Source of the DNA: Tessaracoccus rhinocerotis
Lineage (GTDB): Bacteria > Actinomycetota > Actinomycetes > Propionibacteriales > Propionibacteriaceae
Assembly: GCF_007197885.1 (NCBI RefSeq)
Contig: NZ_VKKG01000001.1
Coordinates: 828,334 to 892,333, forward strand
DNA: 64,000 bases
Direction of reading: 5' to 3'
Part shown: one piece after another, positions 27,048 through 34,905 of the stretch
Position numbering within the stretch: position 1 is the first letter of the stretch
Layout of the letters: each line of letters opens with the position of its first letter
Made by a program: the position numbers and the translations under genes
Notes under the pieces: model-generated
The model's input: the letters and a program-made list of their open reading frames with translations, nothing else
The model's database searches: none
Told to the model about the DNA's origin: nothing

Positions 27048-28505
27048 TCAGTGCACCACCGCGGCCGGGGAGTCCTCGTCGAGGTGCTCCTCGATGCTTG
27101 GGCGGCGGAGCCACCAGGTGCCGACGAACGCGAAGACGCAAACGGCGGCGGCCGACAGGAACGCGATTCTGGACCCGCCCAGCATCGCCTGGGCCTCCGG
27201 CAGCCCGACTACCTGCCCGACCCGCGTCTGCGTGGCGTAGATCGTGACGAACAGCGCGGTCCCCATCGCACCGGCGAGCTGCTGGATGGTGCCGACTGCG
27301 GCGGAGCCATGGGGGTAGAGCGGCCTCGGCAGCGAGCCGAGGGCGGTGGTCAGCAGCGGGGTGAACATGAACGCGAACCCGACGCTCATCGCCATGTGGC
27401 AGGCGACGATGAACCAGGGCGAGGTGCCCACCGAGATGAACGAGAAGGTCGCGAGCACGATGCCGATCAACGCAGTGGCGGGCACGACCAGCGGCCGGGG
27501 GCCCACCCTGTCGTAGAGCCGACCGACGGTGGGGCCGAGCAGGCCCATCACCAATCCACCGGGCAGCAGCATCAGCCCGACGAGCAGCGGCTCCATCCCG
27601 AGCGCGTCCTGCAGGATGAGCGGCAGCATGATCAGGGTGCCGAACATGGCCGCCATGGCGATGGCCACCACGAGCACCGAGACGCGGAAACCGGGGTACC
27701 GGAACGTCCCGAGATTGAGCAGCGCCCGCCCGGAGTGGGCGAGCCGCCCCTGCCGGAGGAGGAACAGCACGAGCGCGACCGCCCCCACGGCGAGCACGCC
27801 GACGAGTTGCAGCACGGGCACGGTTGGCTCGCCGAACAGGCTGAGCGAATACACGAGCCCGCCGAATCCGACCACCGAGAGCGCCACCGAGGGAGCGTCC
27901 ACGGGGATGTCACGGGGCTCGTTCAGGGTCTGCACCCGCAGGGAACCGAGCACGCCGAGGGCGATGGCCAGCGGCAGGATGATCACGAAGATCATCCGCC
28001 AACTGGCGAACTGCAGCACGAAACCGGACAACGTCGGCCCCAGTGCCGGGGCGACGGCGATGACCATCGAGATGTTGCCCATCATGATCCCGCGGCGCTC
28101 CTTGGGAACGACGTTCATCACGGTCGTCATCAGCAGCGGCATCATGACTGCCGTGCCGCTGGCCTGGACAACGCGACCGACGAGCACCAGCGCGAAGGTG
28201 GGCATCACTGCCACCGTCACGGTGCCCACGACGAAGAGGCCCATCGCGATCATGTAGACCCGGCGGGTGGTGAGGCGCTCCAGCAGCCAGCCCGTTACGG
28301 GAATGACCACGGCCATGGTGAGCATGAAGGCCGTCGTGAGCCACTGGGCGGCGCGCTCGCTGACGCCGAGGTCGTCCATGATCCGCTTCAGCGCAACGGT
28401 CAGGGTCGTCTCGTTGAGGATGACGACGAAGGCCGAGGCGAGGAGGATCCCGATGACGAAACGGGTACCGGGCGCGAGTCTGTGGTCTCCTCTGGTTTGT
28501 GGCAT
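27048..28505 (-). CDS. MFS multidrug exporter, DHA2 (EmrB/QacA) family
   Basis: 485 residues with about 14 membrane helices. Family motifs are in the N-terminal half: LNETTLTVALKRIMDDL (helix 1, motif D1), GWLLERLTTRRVYMIAMG (motif A loop), GRVVQASGTAVMMPL (motif B), and GPTLSGFVLQFASWR (motif C). DHA2 pumps export drugs or cationic compounds by proton antiport. The start is the ATG at 28505, with AAGGAT upstream. A short acidic C-terminus (SIEEHLDEDSP) is cytosolic. First gene of a pair with DUF488. Confidence 0.9.
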   Translation of the reverse strand: MPQTRGDHRLAPGTRFVIGILLASAFVVILNETTLTVALKRIMDDLGVSERAAQWLTTAFMLTMAVVIPVTGWLLERLTTRRVYMIAMGLFVVGTVTVAVMPTFALVLVGRVVQASGTAVMMPLLMTTVMNVVPKERRGIMMGNISMVIAVAPALGPTLSGFVLQFASWRMIFVIILPLAIALGVLGSLRVQTLNEPRDIPVDAPSVALSVVGFGGLVYSLSLFGEPTVPVLQLVGVLAVGAVALVLFLLRQGRLAHSGRALLNLGTFRYPGFRVSVLVVAIAMAAMFGTLIMLPLILQDALGMEPLLVGLMLLPGGLVMGLLGPTVGRLYDRVGPRPLVVPATALIGIVLATFSFISVGTSPWFIVACHMAMSVGFAFMFTPLLTTALGSLPRPLYPHGSAAVGTIQQLAGAMGTALFVTIYATQTRVGQVVGLPEAQAMLGGSRIAFLSAAAVCVFAFVGTWWLRRPSIEEHLDEDSPAAVVH

Positions 28506-28645
28506 CAGGTTGATCCTTGTCGTGCTGCGACCAATGCGAAGTTCACACAAGCCCACCAACCCTACTGCCGCCACGGGTTCACTCCAGCGACCGTGCACGG
28601 ATTTCTCCCACAGCACAACCGGCGCGCGAGGTCGCGCGCGCGTGC

Positions 28646-29407
28646 CTACTCGCCGACGGCGCGGGGCCGGAACTCGTGCAGCATGGCCTCGGTGTCCTCC
28701 ATCTCCAACGCCTCGAAGTCGGAATCGGGGCGGTCGGCCGTGGGCACCAGCGGCTGCTGGGCGACCGCCGGGGCGGAGAGGTCGATCGTGCGCACGGTCC
28801 GGGGCACCAGCGGCTTGGAAACGTAAGTGGGGGCGGTGACGGGGATCGGGTCCCAGAGCGCTCCTGTGGTCTGCGGAGCGGACAGGTCCACCCTGATCTC
28901 CTTGGAGGACTCGTCCTCGAGCGGGACCTGCAGCACCGTGGTGTCCTCGTCGCCGAAGCCCTCGGTGACCGACTTCGCACGGGCGGCGAACCTGCGGTGC
29001 ATGGCGGCCACCCCCAGGCGGGAGACGACGACGAAGACCAGCACCAGGCCGACGGGCACGAGGACGGCCCACCAGGGCACGTGGCCGAGGATCGCGACCA
29101 CGCCGACTGCCACCAGCAGCAGCGCGAGACCCAGCAGTGTGCGGCGACGTCGGGTGGCGGCACTCGCGGCGAGCAGGCGGATCTCGGTCAGTTCGGCGCG
29201 GCGCGTCAGCGGCGTGGAGACCTCGGCGGCCTCCGTGGTCTCCAGGTAGTCCGAGATGTCGCGCCGCAGAATCCTCATCGAGTCGGAGAAGCGCTCCGTA
29301 GGATCTCCCTCGAGGACTTCGGGCGCGTCACGATGGGACGCCAACCAGGGCAGGCCGAACGCCAGACCTGCGATGACTAGGGCACTGATGACGATTCCGG
29401 CGAGCAC
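28646..29407 (-). CDS. GlpR/SepX-type divisome membrane protein
   Basis: 253 residues: an N-terminal membrane helix (about 1-20), a soluble loop with RFSDSMRILRRDISDYLE, two further helices (about 90-130), then a long cytosolic tail with conserved short segments such as ALEMEDTEAMLHEFRPRAVGE at the end. This organisation, and its location beside a MoeA/gephyrin-like gene, match GlpR of Corynebacterium and SepX of Streptomyces, which anchor the divisome/polar growth machinery. The assignment rests on layout and neighbourhood plus partial sequence recall. Confidence 0.72.
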   Translation of the reverse strand: MLAGIVISALVIAGLAFGLPWLASHRDAPEVLEGDPTERFSDSMRILRRDISDYLETTEAAEVSTPLTRRAELTEIRLLAASAATRRRRTLLGLALLLVAVGVVAILGHVPWWAVLVPVGLVLVFVVVSRLGVAAMHRRFAARAKSVTEGFGDEDTTVLQVPLEDESSKEIRVDLSAPQTTGALWDPIPVTAPTYVSKPLVPRTVRTIDLSAPAVAQQPLVPTADRPDSDFEALEMEDTEAMLHEFRPRAVGE

Positions 29408-29476
29408 ATGCCCACCGTAAACAACATCGGTGTAATTAGGTAGCCCAACTCGCGGTCAACGAGAAGTTGCTCTGGC

Positions 29477-30763
29477 TCAGTCCTCCTCGAGGGGCCAGCA
29501 CATGACCTGTTCGCCGGCCCTCACGAGGTCGGTGTCCTCGTCCAGGATGATCAGTGCGTTGCTCCGCGAGAGCTCGGCCAGGGCGTGCGGGTCCGTCACG
29601 CGGTCGATGGTGCGAATGCTGGACTCGGAGAACAGTTCACCGCGCAGCAGGTGGAGCTGGCCCTTGTTGGAGCGCAGCGTGGAGGACGCGATGGCCCGCA
29701 CGGCGCGCCGCTTCTCGCTGGCCCCCATCAGGCGACGGATCAACGGCCAGACGAAGGTCTGGAAGGTCACGTAGGCCGAGACCGGGTTGCCGGGCAGCAT
29801 CACCATCGGGACCTGGTCCTCACCGATCAGGCCGAAGGTCTGGGTGCGGCCGGGTGACATGGCAACCTCGGCCGAGTCGACCATCCCCAGCTCGCGCATG
29901 GCGTTGGCCACGGCCTCGTAGTCCTCGCGGTGGCCACCGGTGGTCGAGACCAGCAGGTCGGCGCGGATCAACTGGTCCGCGATGGCCGTCTTGAGCTGTT
30001 GCGGGTCGCTGCTGTGCAGGGCGACGCGGAAGACGGTCGCCCCCGCGGCGCGGGCAGCCGCCGCGATCATGAAGGAGTTGGAGTCAGTGGTCTCGCCGTG
30101 GCGCACCTTGTCCCCGGGCTCCACGAGCTCGTGGCCCGAGCTCACCACGACGACTCGCGGCCGGGGCCGCACCAGCACCTTGTCGATGCCCGCGCTGGCG
30201 AGCATCCCGATGGCGCGGTCGTTGAGGCGTTCCCCCTCACTGAGGAGGCGGGCCCCCACGGCCAGGTGCTCGCCCGCGGCCCGCAGGTAGGCGCCCTCCT
30301 CGACGACGTCGAGCAGCCGTAGCCCGCCCTCGGAGGCCTCCACGAAGGTCGACGGCAGCACGGCGGTGGCGCCCTTGGGCAGAACGGCGCCGGGAAGCAC
30401 GCGAGCGGCTTCGCCGGGCGCGAGGCGCTCCTCGGCGTCGACCAACCGCAGGGATTCGACCATGGCGCCGTCGTCGTCGCGCAGGTCACTGGCGCGGACC
30501 GCGTAGCCCTCGACCTTGGCCGTGCTGTTCGGCGGCACGTTGATCATCGAGTTGATGTCCTCGCACATCACCTGGTCCCAGGCCTCCACCAGCGACATCC
30601 CGAAGGGACGCAGGGGCTCGACGAGCCCCAGGAGGTAGTCGATGTGGTCCGCGACGGACCGGAGCCCGGCCTCGTTCAGCGGGGGCGCCGGGGGCAGGCT
30701 GGGCACCTCCTCCACCACTTCGGGGGCGACGGGGGCGGGCTTCCTGCGACCGAAAAGAGCCAT
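29477..30763 (-). CDS. glp: Glp: gephyrin/MoeA-like protein, probably a divisome partner of GlpR
   Basis: 428 residues with MoeA domain order after a Pro-rich N-terminal extension (about 1-30). MoeA core motifs are visible: STAKVEGYAVRASDL, PGAVLPKGATAVLP, DSNSFMIAAAARAAGA, LPGNPVSAYVTFQTFVWP. The catalytic site deviates. The MDGYAVR motif has Glu instead of Asp, and the TGGVSVGxxD loop reads TTGGHREDYEA. This degeneration and the adjacent GlpR gene fit Glp, the moonlighting MoeA paralogue of corynebacterial cell division. A true molybdopterin molybdenumtransferase is less likely, as no other moa/moe genes are here. The promoter is bidirectional with the cyclo-ligase gene. Confidence 0.78.
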   Translation of the reverse strand: MALFGRRKPAPVAPEVVEEVPSLPPAPPLNEAGLRSVADHIDYLLGLVEPLRPFGMSLVEAWDQVMCEDINSMINVPPNSTAKVEGYAVRASDLRDDDGAMVESLRLVDAEERLAPGEAARVLPGAVLPKGATAVLPSTFVEASEGGLRLLDVVEEGAYLRAAGEHLAVGARLLSEGERLNDRAIGMLASAGIDKVLVRPRPRVVVVSSGHELVEPGDKVRHGETTDSNSFMIAAAARAAGATVFRVALHSSDPQQLKTAIADQLIRADLLVSTTGGHREDYEAVANAMRELGMVDSAEVAMSPGRTQTFGLIGEDQVPMVMLPGNPVSAYVTFQTFVWPLIRRLMGASEKRRAVRAIASSTLRSNKGQLHLLRGELFSESSIRTIDRVTDPHALAELSRSNALIILDEDTDLVRAGEQVMCWPLEED

Positions 30764-30781
30764 GCTGCCTACGATAGTTCA
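30764..30781. promoter_or_regulatory. Symmetric bidirectional leaderless promoter (glp / 5-formyl-THF cyclo-ligase)
   Basis: Only 18 bp separate the two start codons. TACGATA is near-palindromic: on the plus strand TACGAT (30770-30775) lies 6 nt before the ATG at 30782, and on the minus strand TATCGT (30776-30771) lies 7 nt before the ATG at 30763. Each strand thus has a -10 box using the same base pairs, and both transcripts would begin at or next to the start codon. Confidence 0.7.
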
Positions 30782-31357
30782 ATGATCCCGGACCATTCGA
30801 AGGACTCGCTGCGCGCGGCCGTGCTGGCCGCCCGTGCGGGGCTGTCCCGGGACGAGTGGGAGGCCGGGGACGCCGCCAGGGCCTCGGCCCTGCGGGCCGC
30901 GCTGCCCGAGGACGCCACGGTGGTGGCGCTGTACGCGGCGCGTCCGGGCGAGCCGGGAACGGCGGGCCTGCTGGCGGAGCTGTTGGCGAGCGGGTACGAG
31001 GTGCTGCTCCCGAAGCTCCGCCCCACCCCGGACTGGGCCGCCCTCACGACGCCGGCCGACCTGGTGCCCGGCTGGGCTGGCATCCCCCACCCCTCGGGTC
31101 CACCGCTGGGCCCCGCCGCACTCGGCCGCGCCGACGTCGTGGTGGTGCCCTGCCTCGCCGTCGGGCGCGACGGCACCCGGCTGGGCACAGGCGGCGGCTG
31201 GTATGACAGGGCGCTCGGCCATCGACGCGCCGGTGCCGCGGTGTGGGCGCTGGCCCGCGCCGAGGAGGTGTTCGCCTCGGTGCCGACGCTCCCCCACGAC
31301 CTGCCCGTGGACGCCGTGGTGACCGAGGCCGGTTTTTCACTCTGCGCGAAGGGCTGA
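30782..31357 (+). CDS. 5-formyltetrahydrofolate cyclo-ligase
   Basis: 191 residues. The nucleotide/folate signature is GRDGTRLGTGGGWYDRAL; the N-terminal KDSLRAAVLAARAGLS is the typical first helix with the basic P-loop-like residues. It converts 5-formyl-THF to methenyl-THF using ATP. The gene commonly neighbours galU, moeA/glp and sepX in actinobacteria, as here. The ATG at 30782 is leaderless. Confidence 0.92.
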   Translation: MIPDHSKDSLRAAVLAARAGLSRDEWEAGDAARASALRAALPEDATVVALYAARPGEPGTAGLLAELLASGYEVLLPKLRPTPDWAALTTPADLVPGWAGIPHPSGPPLGPAALGRADVVVVPCLAVGRDGTRLGTGGGWYDRALGHRRAGAAVWALARAEEVFASVPTLPHDLPVDAVVTEAGFSLCAKG

Positions 31358-31429
31358 GCAGCCGCTTTGGGCCACCGAGGGGGCACGACGTATCATGACC
31401 CCAGTCCCCTTCGTGAAAGAGACAGCTGC

Positions 31430-31726
31430 ATGCCCACCTACCAGTACCGTTGCACCGCCTGTGGCGAAGACCTCGAGATCTTCCAGAAGTTCACCGACCC
31501 CTCGTTGACGGTGTGCCCGTCCTGCGACGGCGAGCTGCGCAAGGTGTTCAACGCTGTGGGCGTCGTCTTCAAGGGCTCCGGCTTCTACGCCACCGACTCC
31601 CGCAACTCCAAGACCAGCACCACCCCTGCGGCCAAGAGCGAGTCGGCGGCGGCCACCACCTCCTCGGGTGACTCCTCCGCCAAGAGCTCCACCAGCAGCG
31701 CCCCGGCGCCCGCCCCCGCCGGCTGA
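31430..31726 (+). CDS. FmdB family zinc-ribbon regulatory protein
   Basis: 98 residues. The zinc ribbon is MPTYQYRCTACGEDLEIFQ ... CPSCDGELRKVF, followed by the conserved VVFKGSGFYATDSR. A low-complexity Ser/Thr/Ala/Pro tail (about 60-98) is common in actinobacterial members. The biochemical role is unknown; the family was named for a regulator of formamidase. A likely -10 TATCAT is at 31391-31396. Confidence 0.9.
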   Translation: MPTYQYRCTACGEDLEIFQKFTDPSLTVCPSCDGELRKVFNAVGVVFKGSGFYATDSRNSKTSTTPAAKSESAAATTSSGDSSAKSSTSSAPAPAPAG

Positions 31727-31790
31727 GGCATGCCACCCGGGGGCCTGTGGACAAAGACGAAACAGACCTCCCGAACACCAGAGTGTGGGC

Positions 31791-32402
31791 ATGGAGTTCC
31801 CACACAAGCTGAAACGGTTCGTCGCCTGGCACCGCCGCGCCCTCGCCGCGGCGCTGGCCGGCCTCGGCGTGCTGCTGCTGGCCACTCAACTGGCGCCCGC
31901 ACAGGATCCCGGGACCGCCGTCGTGGTCACCACCCGCGCAGTCGCGGCCGGTGACGTGCTGACCGCGGCCGACGTCCAGGTGGTAGCACTGCCGCTCCGA
32001 GCGCTGCCGGAGGGTCCGCTGCCCGAGCCGGCCGACGTCGTGGGGACCACGGCCGCAACCCGCATCGCCGCGAACACCGTGGTGCAGGCAGGCATGCTCG
32101 CCACCACCGCGGATCTCGCGGACGGCCGTGCACTGGTGCCCATCGCCATCCCGGACGACCAACTGGCCGGGCTGCTTGCCCCTGGGAGCCTCGTCAGTCT
32201 CGTGTACGCGGGCGAGGGCTTCGAGGTGGTGACCGACGACGCTCGCGTCGCCGCGCTGCCCGCCGCGCAGGAGCGCTCCGAGCTCGCCGTCGTCTCCGCG
32301 CGAGCCCCGCTGGTGCTCCTGGACGTGCCCAACGCCATCGCCCCGACGGTGGCCGCACTGGGGCAGCGGGGCGAGCTCAGCGTCATCCTGGGGGCCGCCT
32401 AA
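31791..32402 (+). CDS. SAF domain protein (CpaB/RcpC-like)
   Basis: 203 residues. One membrane helix (about 17-36) follows a basic N-terminus; the rest is exported. A SAF domain (about 43-105) has VVVTTRAVAAGDVLTAADV and IAANTVVQAGML, as in CpaB/FlgA-like proteins. No other tad pilus genes are nearby, so it is probably one of the orphan SAF proteins conserved beside fmdB and mscL in actinobacteria. Function unknown. Confidence 0.8.
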   Translation: MEFPHKLKRFVAWHRRALAAALAGLGVLLLATQLAPAQDPGTAVVVTTRAVAAGDVLTAADVQVVALPLRALPEGPLPEPADVVGTTAATRIAANTVVQAGMLATTADLADGRALVPIAIPDDQLAGLLAPGSLVSLVYAGEGFEVVTDDARVAALPAAQERSELAVVSARAPLVLLDVPNAIAPTVAALGQRGELSVILGAA

Positions 32403-32495
32403 GGCGCGTTCCTGCGCACCGCGGAGCCCGATCGAGGTTAGGATCGCGGAGTCCCGGACACCCCCATCCGGGCGGAACTGAAAGTGAGAGAACAC

Positions 32496-32867
32496 ATGAA
32501 GGGCTTCAAGGAATTCCTGCTTCGCGGGAACCTGGTCGAACTTGCCGTGGCCTTCATCATGGCCACGGCGTTCGCAGCCGTCGTAACAGCATTCACCCAG
32601 ATCATCCTGGACCTGATCGGCCTTGCCGGCGGCATGCCGGACTTCAGCAACGCGCAGATCGGTGGAGTCAACGTCGGGGTGTTCCTGACGGCCCTGATCG
32701 CGTTCCTGATCATGGCCACCGTCGTCTACTTCGGCCTGGTGCTCCCCTACAACAAGCTCCGCGAGCGCTTCGACAAGGAGGGTGACCCGGAGGCGGACGC
32801 AACCCCGACGTCGGAGGAGCTCCTCGTCGAGATCCGTGACCTGCTGAAGCAGAACCGCAACCTCTGA
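32496..32867 (+). CDS. mscL: Large-conductance mechanosensitive channel MscL
   Basis: 123 residues, two transmembrane helices. FKEFLLRGNLVELAVAFIMATAFAAVV is the N-terminal amphipathic helix and pore-lining TM1. TM2 is about 68-90. The C-terminal bundle ends KNxNL-like (LLKQNRNL). It relieves hypo-osmotic pressure. The loop between helices is short. I start it at the ATG at 32496 because MKGFKEF is canonical. TAGGAT (32439-32444) is a possible -10, giving a leader of about 45 nt with a small CCCGGA/TCCGGG hairpin. Confidence 0.95.
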   Translation: MKGFKEFLLRGNLVELAVAFIMATAFAAVVTAFTQIILDLIGLAGGMPDFSNAQIGGVNVGVFLTALIAFLIMATVVYFGLVLPYNKLRERFDKEGDPEADATPTSEELLVEIRDLLKQNRNL

Positions 32868-32876
32868 GGCAGCCGC

Positions 32877-33221
32877 TCAGCCCCAGTGCGGGGGCCGGTC
32901 CGCGAGCAGCCGCTGCTCGTCGCGATCCGGCTTCCGGCTGGTGGCGGGCGCCCTGTCCGCCCTGCCGCTGAGCCCCAGCACCTCCCGCAGTTCGGCCAGC
33001 CGGGCGCTGAAGCGGGCGAAGCCGAAGCCACGCACCTCCTCGACGCCGATCGGGAACGGCCAGGGCTCGTGGGCCGCCATCCGGGCGGTGCGCAGCTCGG
33101 CCAGCCTGTCGGCGTCCCAGCCGAGGGCGGCCAGTTCCGCCGCCAGCGCCGTCGGGTCGGTGGCGGTGAGCGGGAGTTCCTCCCCCGTCACCGCGCGGCC
33201 CAGCTCGACGGCCTCACTCAC
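32877..33221 (-). CDS. Protein of unknown function coupled to UDP-glucose pyrophosphorylase
   Basis: 114 residues from the GTG at 33221, which overlaps the end of the upstream gene by 8 bp (GTGAGTGA). It is mostly helical, with an Ala/Leu-rich segment (PTALAAELAALGWDADRLAEL), a Trp/Pro stretch (EPWPFPIGVEEVRGFGFARF), and a basic tail ending RPPHWG. I do not recognise a family. Translation coupling to the sugar-nucleotide gene is its only functional clue. It ends 9 bp from the mscL stop. Confidence 0.65.
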   Translation of the reverse strand: MSEAVELGRAVTGEELPLTATDPTALAAELAALGWDADRLAELRTARMAAHEPWPFPIGVEEVRGFGFARFSARLAELREVLGLSGRADRAPATSRKPDRDEQRLLADRPPHWG

Positions 33222-34611
33222 CGACTGTCGCGCCGTCCTCGACGGTGCCGCCGTCCCCTGCCAGCTCGGCATCGCCGACCACCCGCACGTCGCGTCCGAA
33301 GCGCCAGTCTCCGCGCACCTTGAACGAGGTCGCCCCGCGGAGCGAGAGCTGGTGCGGGATCCGCTCCGAGAACTTGTCCACGACCTTGTAGAACTTCGGG
33401 TCCAGGTCGATCTCCGGGGTGGACTCGGTGGTGGCCGCCAGGCGGCCGTCGTCGCCCAGGTCGTAGACGTCCGAGCGGAGCAGGAGCAGCTCGTTGGTGG
33501 TCTTGACGGGCTGGAACCGGTCGCGGCCGACGCAGATCGCCGTCGCTCCCTCGAACACCTCGATCGCCGCCCCCATGGCGGTCTCGATCTGGATGACGGG
33601 CGTCGAGGAGGAGTCGCCCGGGTCAACGGTCTTCTCGTTGCGGATCATGGGCAGTCCGAGCACCGATTCGCGCTCGACGAGGGTGTCGCGGAGCTTCTGC
33701 AGGTCGAACCAGAGGTTGTTGGTGTGGAAGAACGGGTGACGGTGCTCGTCGGTGAAGTAGTCCATCTCCTCCGGGGCGGTCTGCGCCGTGTCGCGGAGGA
33801 TGAGCTGGCCGTCGGCCTTGCGGACGGCCAGGTGGCCACCCTTCTTGTCGTTGATGGTGCGCCGGCAAAGTTCTGCCGCGTAGGGGGCGCCGGAGGCGGC
33901 GAACCAGCCTGCGATCGTCGCGTCGGGGGCGGCGCCGAGGTTGTCACCGTTGGAGACGCAGGCGTAGCGGAACCCGGCCGCGAGCAGCTCGTCCAGGACG
34001 CCCGAGCCCTCGAGCGCGGTGTACAGGTCGCCGTGGCCGGGCGGGCACCACTCGAGGGTGGGGTCCGCCTCCCACGTGACCGGCGTCAGGTCGTCGGCAC
34101 GCAGCTTCGGCTCCTGGTTCTGCACGAAGGTCAGCGGCAGGCCGTCCACAACGAGGTCGTCGTAGCGCGCCAGGTGTGCGAGCGTGTCGTCGTCGGTGCG
34201 GAACGAGGTCATGAACAGCAGCGGCAGCCGCGCGTCGTAGGCCTGGCGGGCGGCCCGCACCTGGCCCACGATCAGGTCGAGGAAGTTCTTCCCGTCGCGG
34301 ACCTCGAGCAGCGTCTTTGCCCGGTCCAGGCCCATCGAGGTGCCCAGCCCTCCGTTGAGCTTCACGATGACGGTCCTGCCGATCGCCTCGGCGGCCGCCT
34401 CGTCGGTGATGTCCACGTCGGCGAGCATCGGCGGGTCGAGGAGAGGAGTGATGCTGTCCTCGCGGATCAGGCCGGTCTCCCCGGAGGTGAGGAGCTTGTA
34501 GTAGTGCGAGAACACCTCGATGGCTGGCCCGGCCACTCCGGCGGCCTCCATCTTCTCCCGTGCGGCGGCGAGACCTGCTTCGGACACGATCTTTCCCTTC
34601 GTCGACTTCAC
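33214..34611 (-). CDS. UTP--glucose-1-phosphate uridylyltransferase, eukaryotic (UDPGP) type
   Basis: 465 residues. The nucleotide-binding loop is KLNGGLGTSMGLDRAK, the pattern of the UDPGP family rather than bacterial GalU. Further motifs are VQNQEPKLRAD, WCPPGHGDLYTAL, VSNGDNLGA and HFHTNN-like FFHTNNLWFDL. It makes UDP-glucose for polysaccharides and glycolipids. The GTG at 34611 is preferred: AGGA lies 6 nt upstream and the product begins VKSTKGKIVSEAGL. A TTG 12 codons earlier lacks a ribosome site. Its presence here matches the usual place of galU beside glp and the cyclo-ligase gene, but with a different enzyme family. Confidence 0.9.
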   Translation of the reverse strand: MKSTKGKIVSEAGLAAAREKMEAAGVAGPAIEVFSHYYKLLTSGETGLIREDSITPLLDPPMLADVDITDEAAAEAIGRTVIVKLNGGLGTSMGLDRAKTLLEVRDGKNFLDLIVGQVRAARQAYDARLPLLFMTSFRTDDDTLAHLARYDDLVVDGLPLTFVQNQEPKLRADDLTPVTWEADPTLEWCPPGHGDLYTALEGSGVLDELLAAGFRYACVSNGDNLGAAPDATIAGWFAASGAPYAAELCRRTINDKKGGHLAVRKADGQLILRDTAQTAPEEMDYFTDEHRHPFFHTNNLWFDLQKLRDTLVERESVLGLPMIRNEKTVDPGDSSSTPVIQIETAMGAAIEVFEGATAICVGRDRFQPVKTTNELLLLRSDVYDLGDDGRLAATTESTPEIDLDPKFYKVVDKFSERIPHQLSLRGATSFKVRGDWRFGRDVRVVGDAELAGDGGTVEDGATVGE

Positions 34612-34661
34612 TGCCGATCCTATCGACGTCGTCGGCAGCCCGACCAACCCGAGGGGGGCCC

Positions 34662-34898
34662 TCAGGTTCCCAGGCGCGGGAACGGCTCGAGGGAGAAGAT
34701 GACCTCCACGGGCACCTCGAAGTGGGCAGCGATCCGCAGCGCCAGTTCCAGGGAGGGGCTGTACTCACCCCGCTCGAGGTAGCCGACCGTCTGGTAGTGC
34801 ACGCCCAGCGCGTCGGACAGTTGGCGGCGAGAGATCCCTCGCTCCGCACGGAGCATCGCGATGCGGTTGTGGACTTGGTCGTTGGCCGTGGGACTCAT
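34662..34898 (-). CDS. XRE-family HTH regulator of the ABC operon
   Basis: 78 residues, almost only a helix-turn-helix domain: RIAMLRAERGISRRQLSDALGVHYQTVGYLERGEYSPSLELAL. Such small Cro/C1-type regulators with a C-terminal VPVEVIFS are often last genes of ABC-2 exporter operons. The ATG is 7 bp after the permease stop, so it is expressed with the transporter. It may bind the inverted repeat at 36690-36707, which would give feedback control (inference). Confidence 0.88.
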   Translation of the reverse strand: MSPTANDQVHNRIAMLRAERGISRRQLSDALGVHYQTVGYLERGEYSPSLELALRIAAHFEVPVEVIFSLEPFPRLGT

Positions 34899-34905
34899 GG
34901 GTGGA

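Noticed and set aside
26317-27141. Minus-strand frame of 274 codons running through tRNA-Ala
   Set aside because: It overlaps the DUF488 gene in another frame and reads RGIRTPGL across the tRNA complement, a well-known spurious translation of tRNA regions.
32453-32472. CCCGGA/TCCGGG hairpin before mscL as a riboswitch
   Set aside because: A 6-bp stem with an 8-nt loop is too small and unspecific; chance is likely in such GC-rich DNA.
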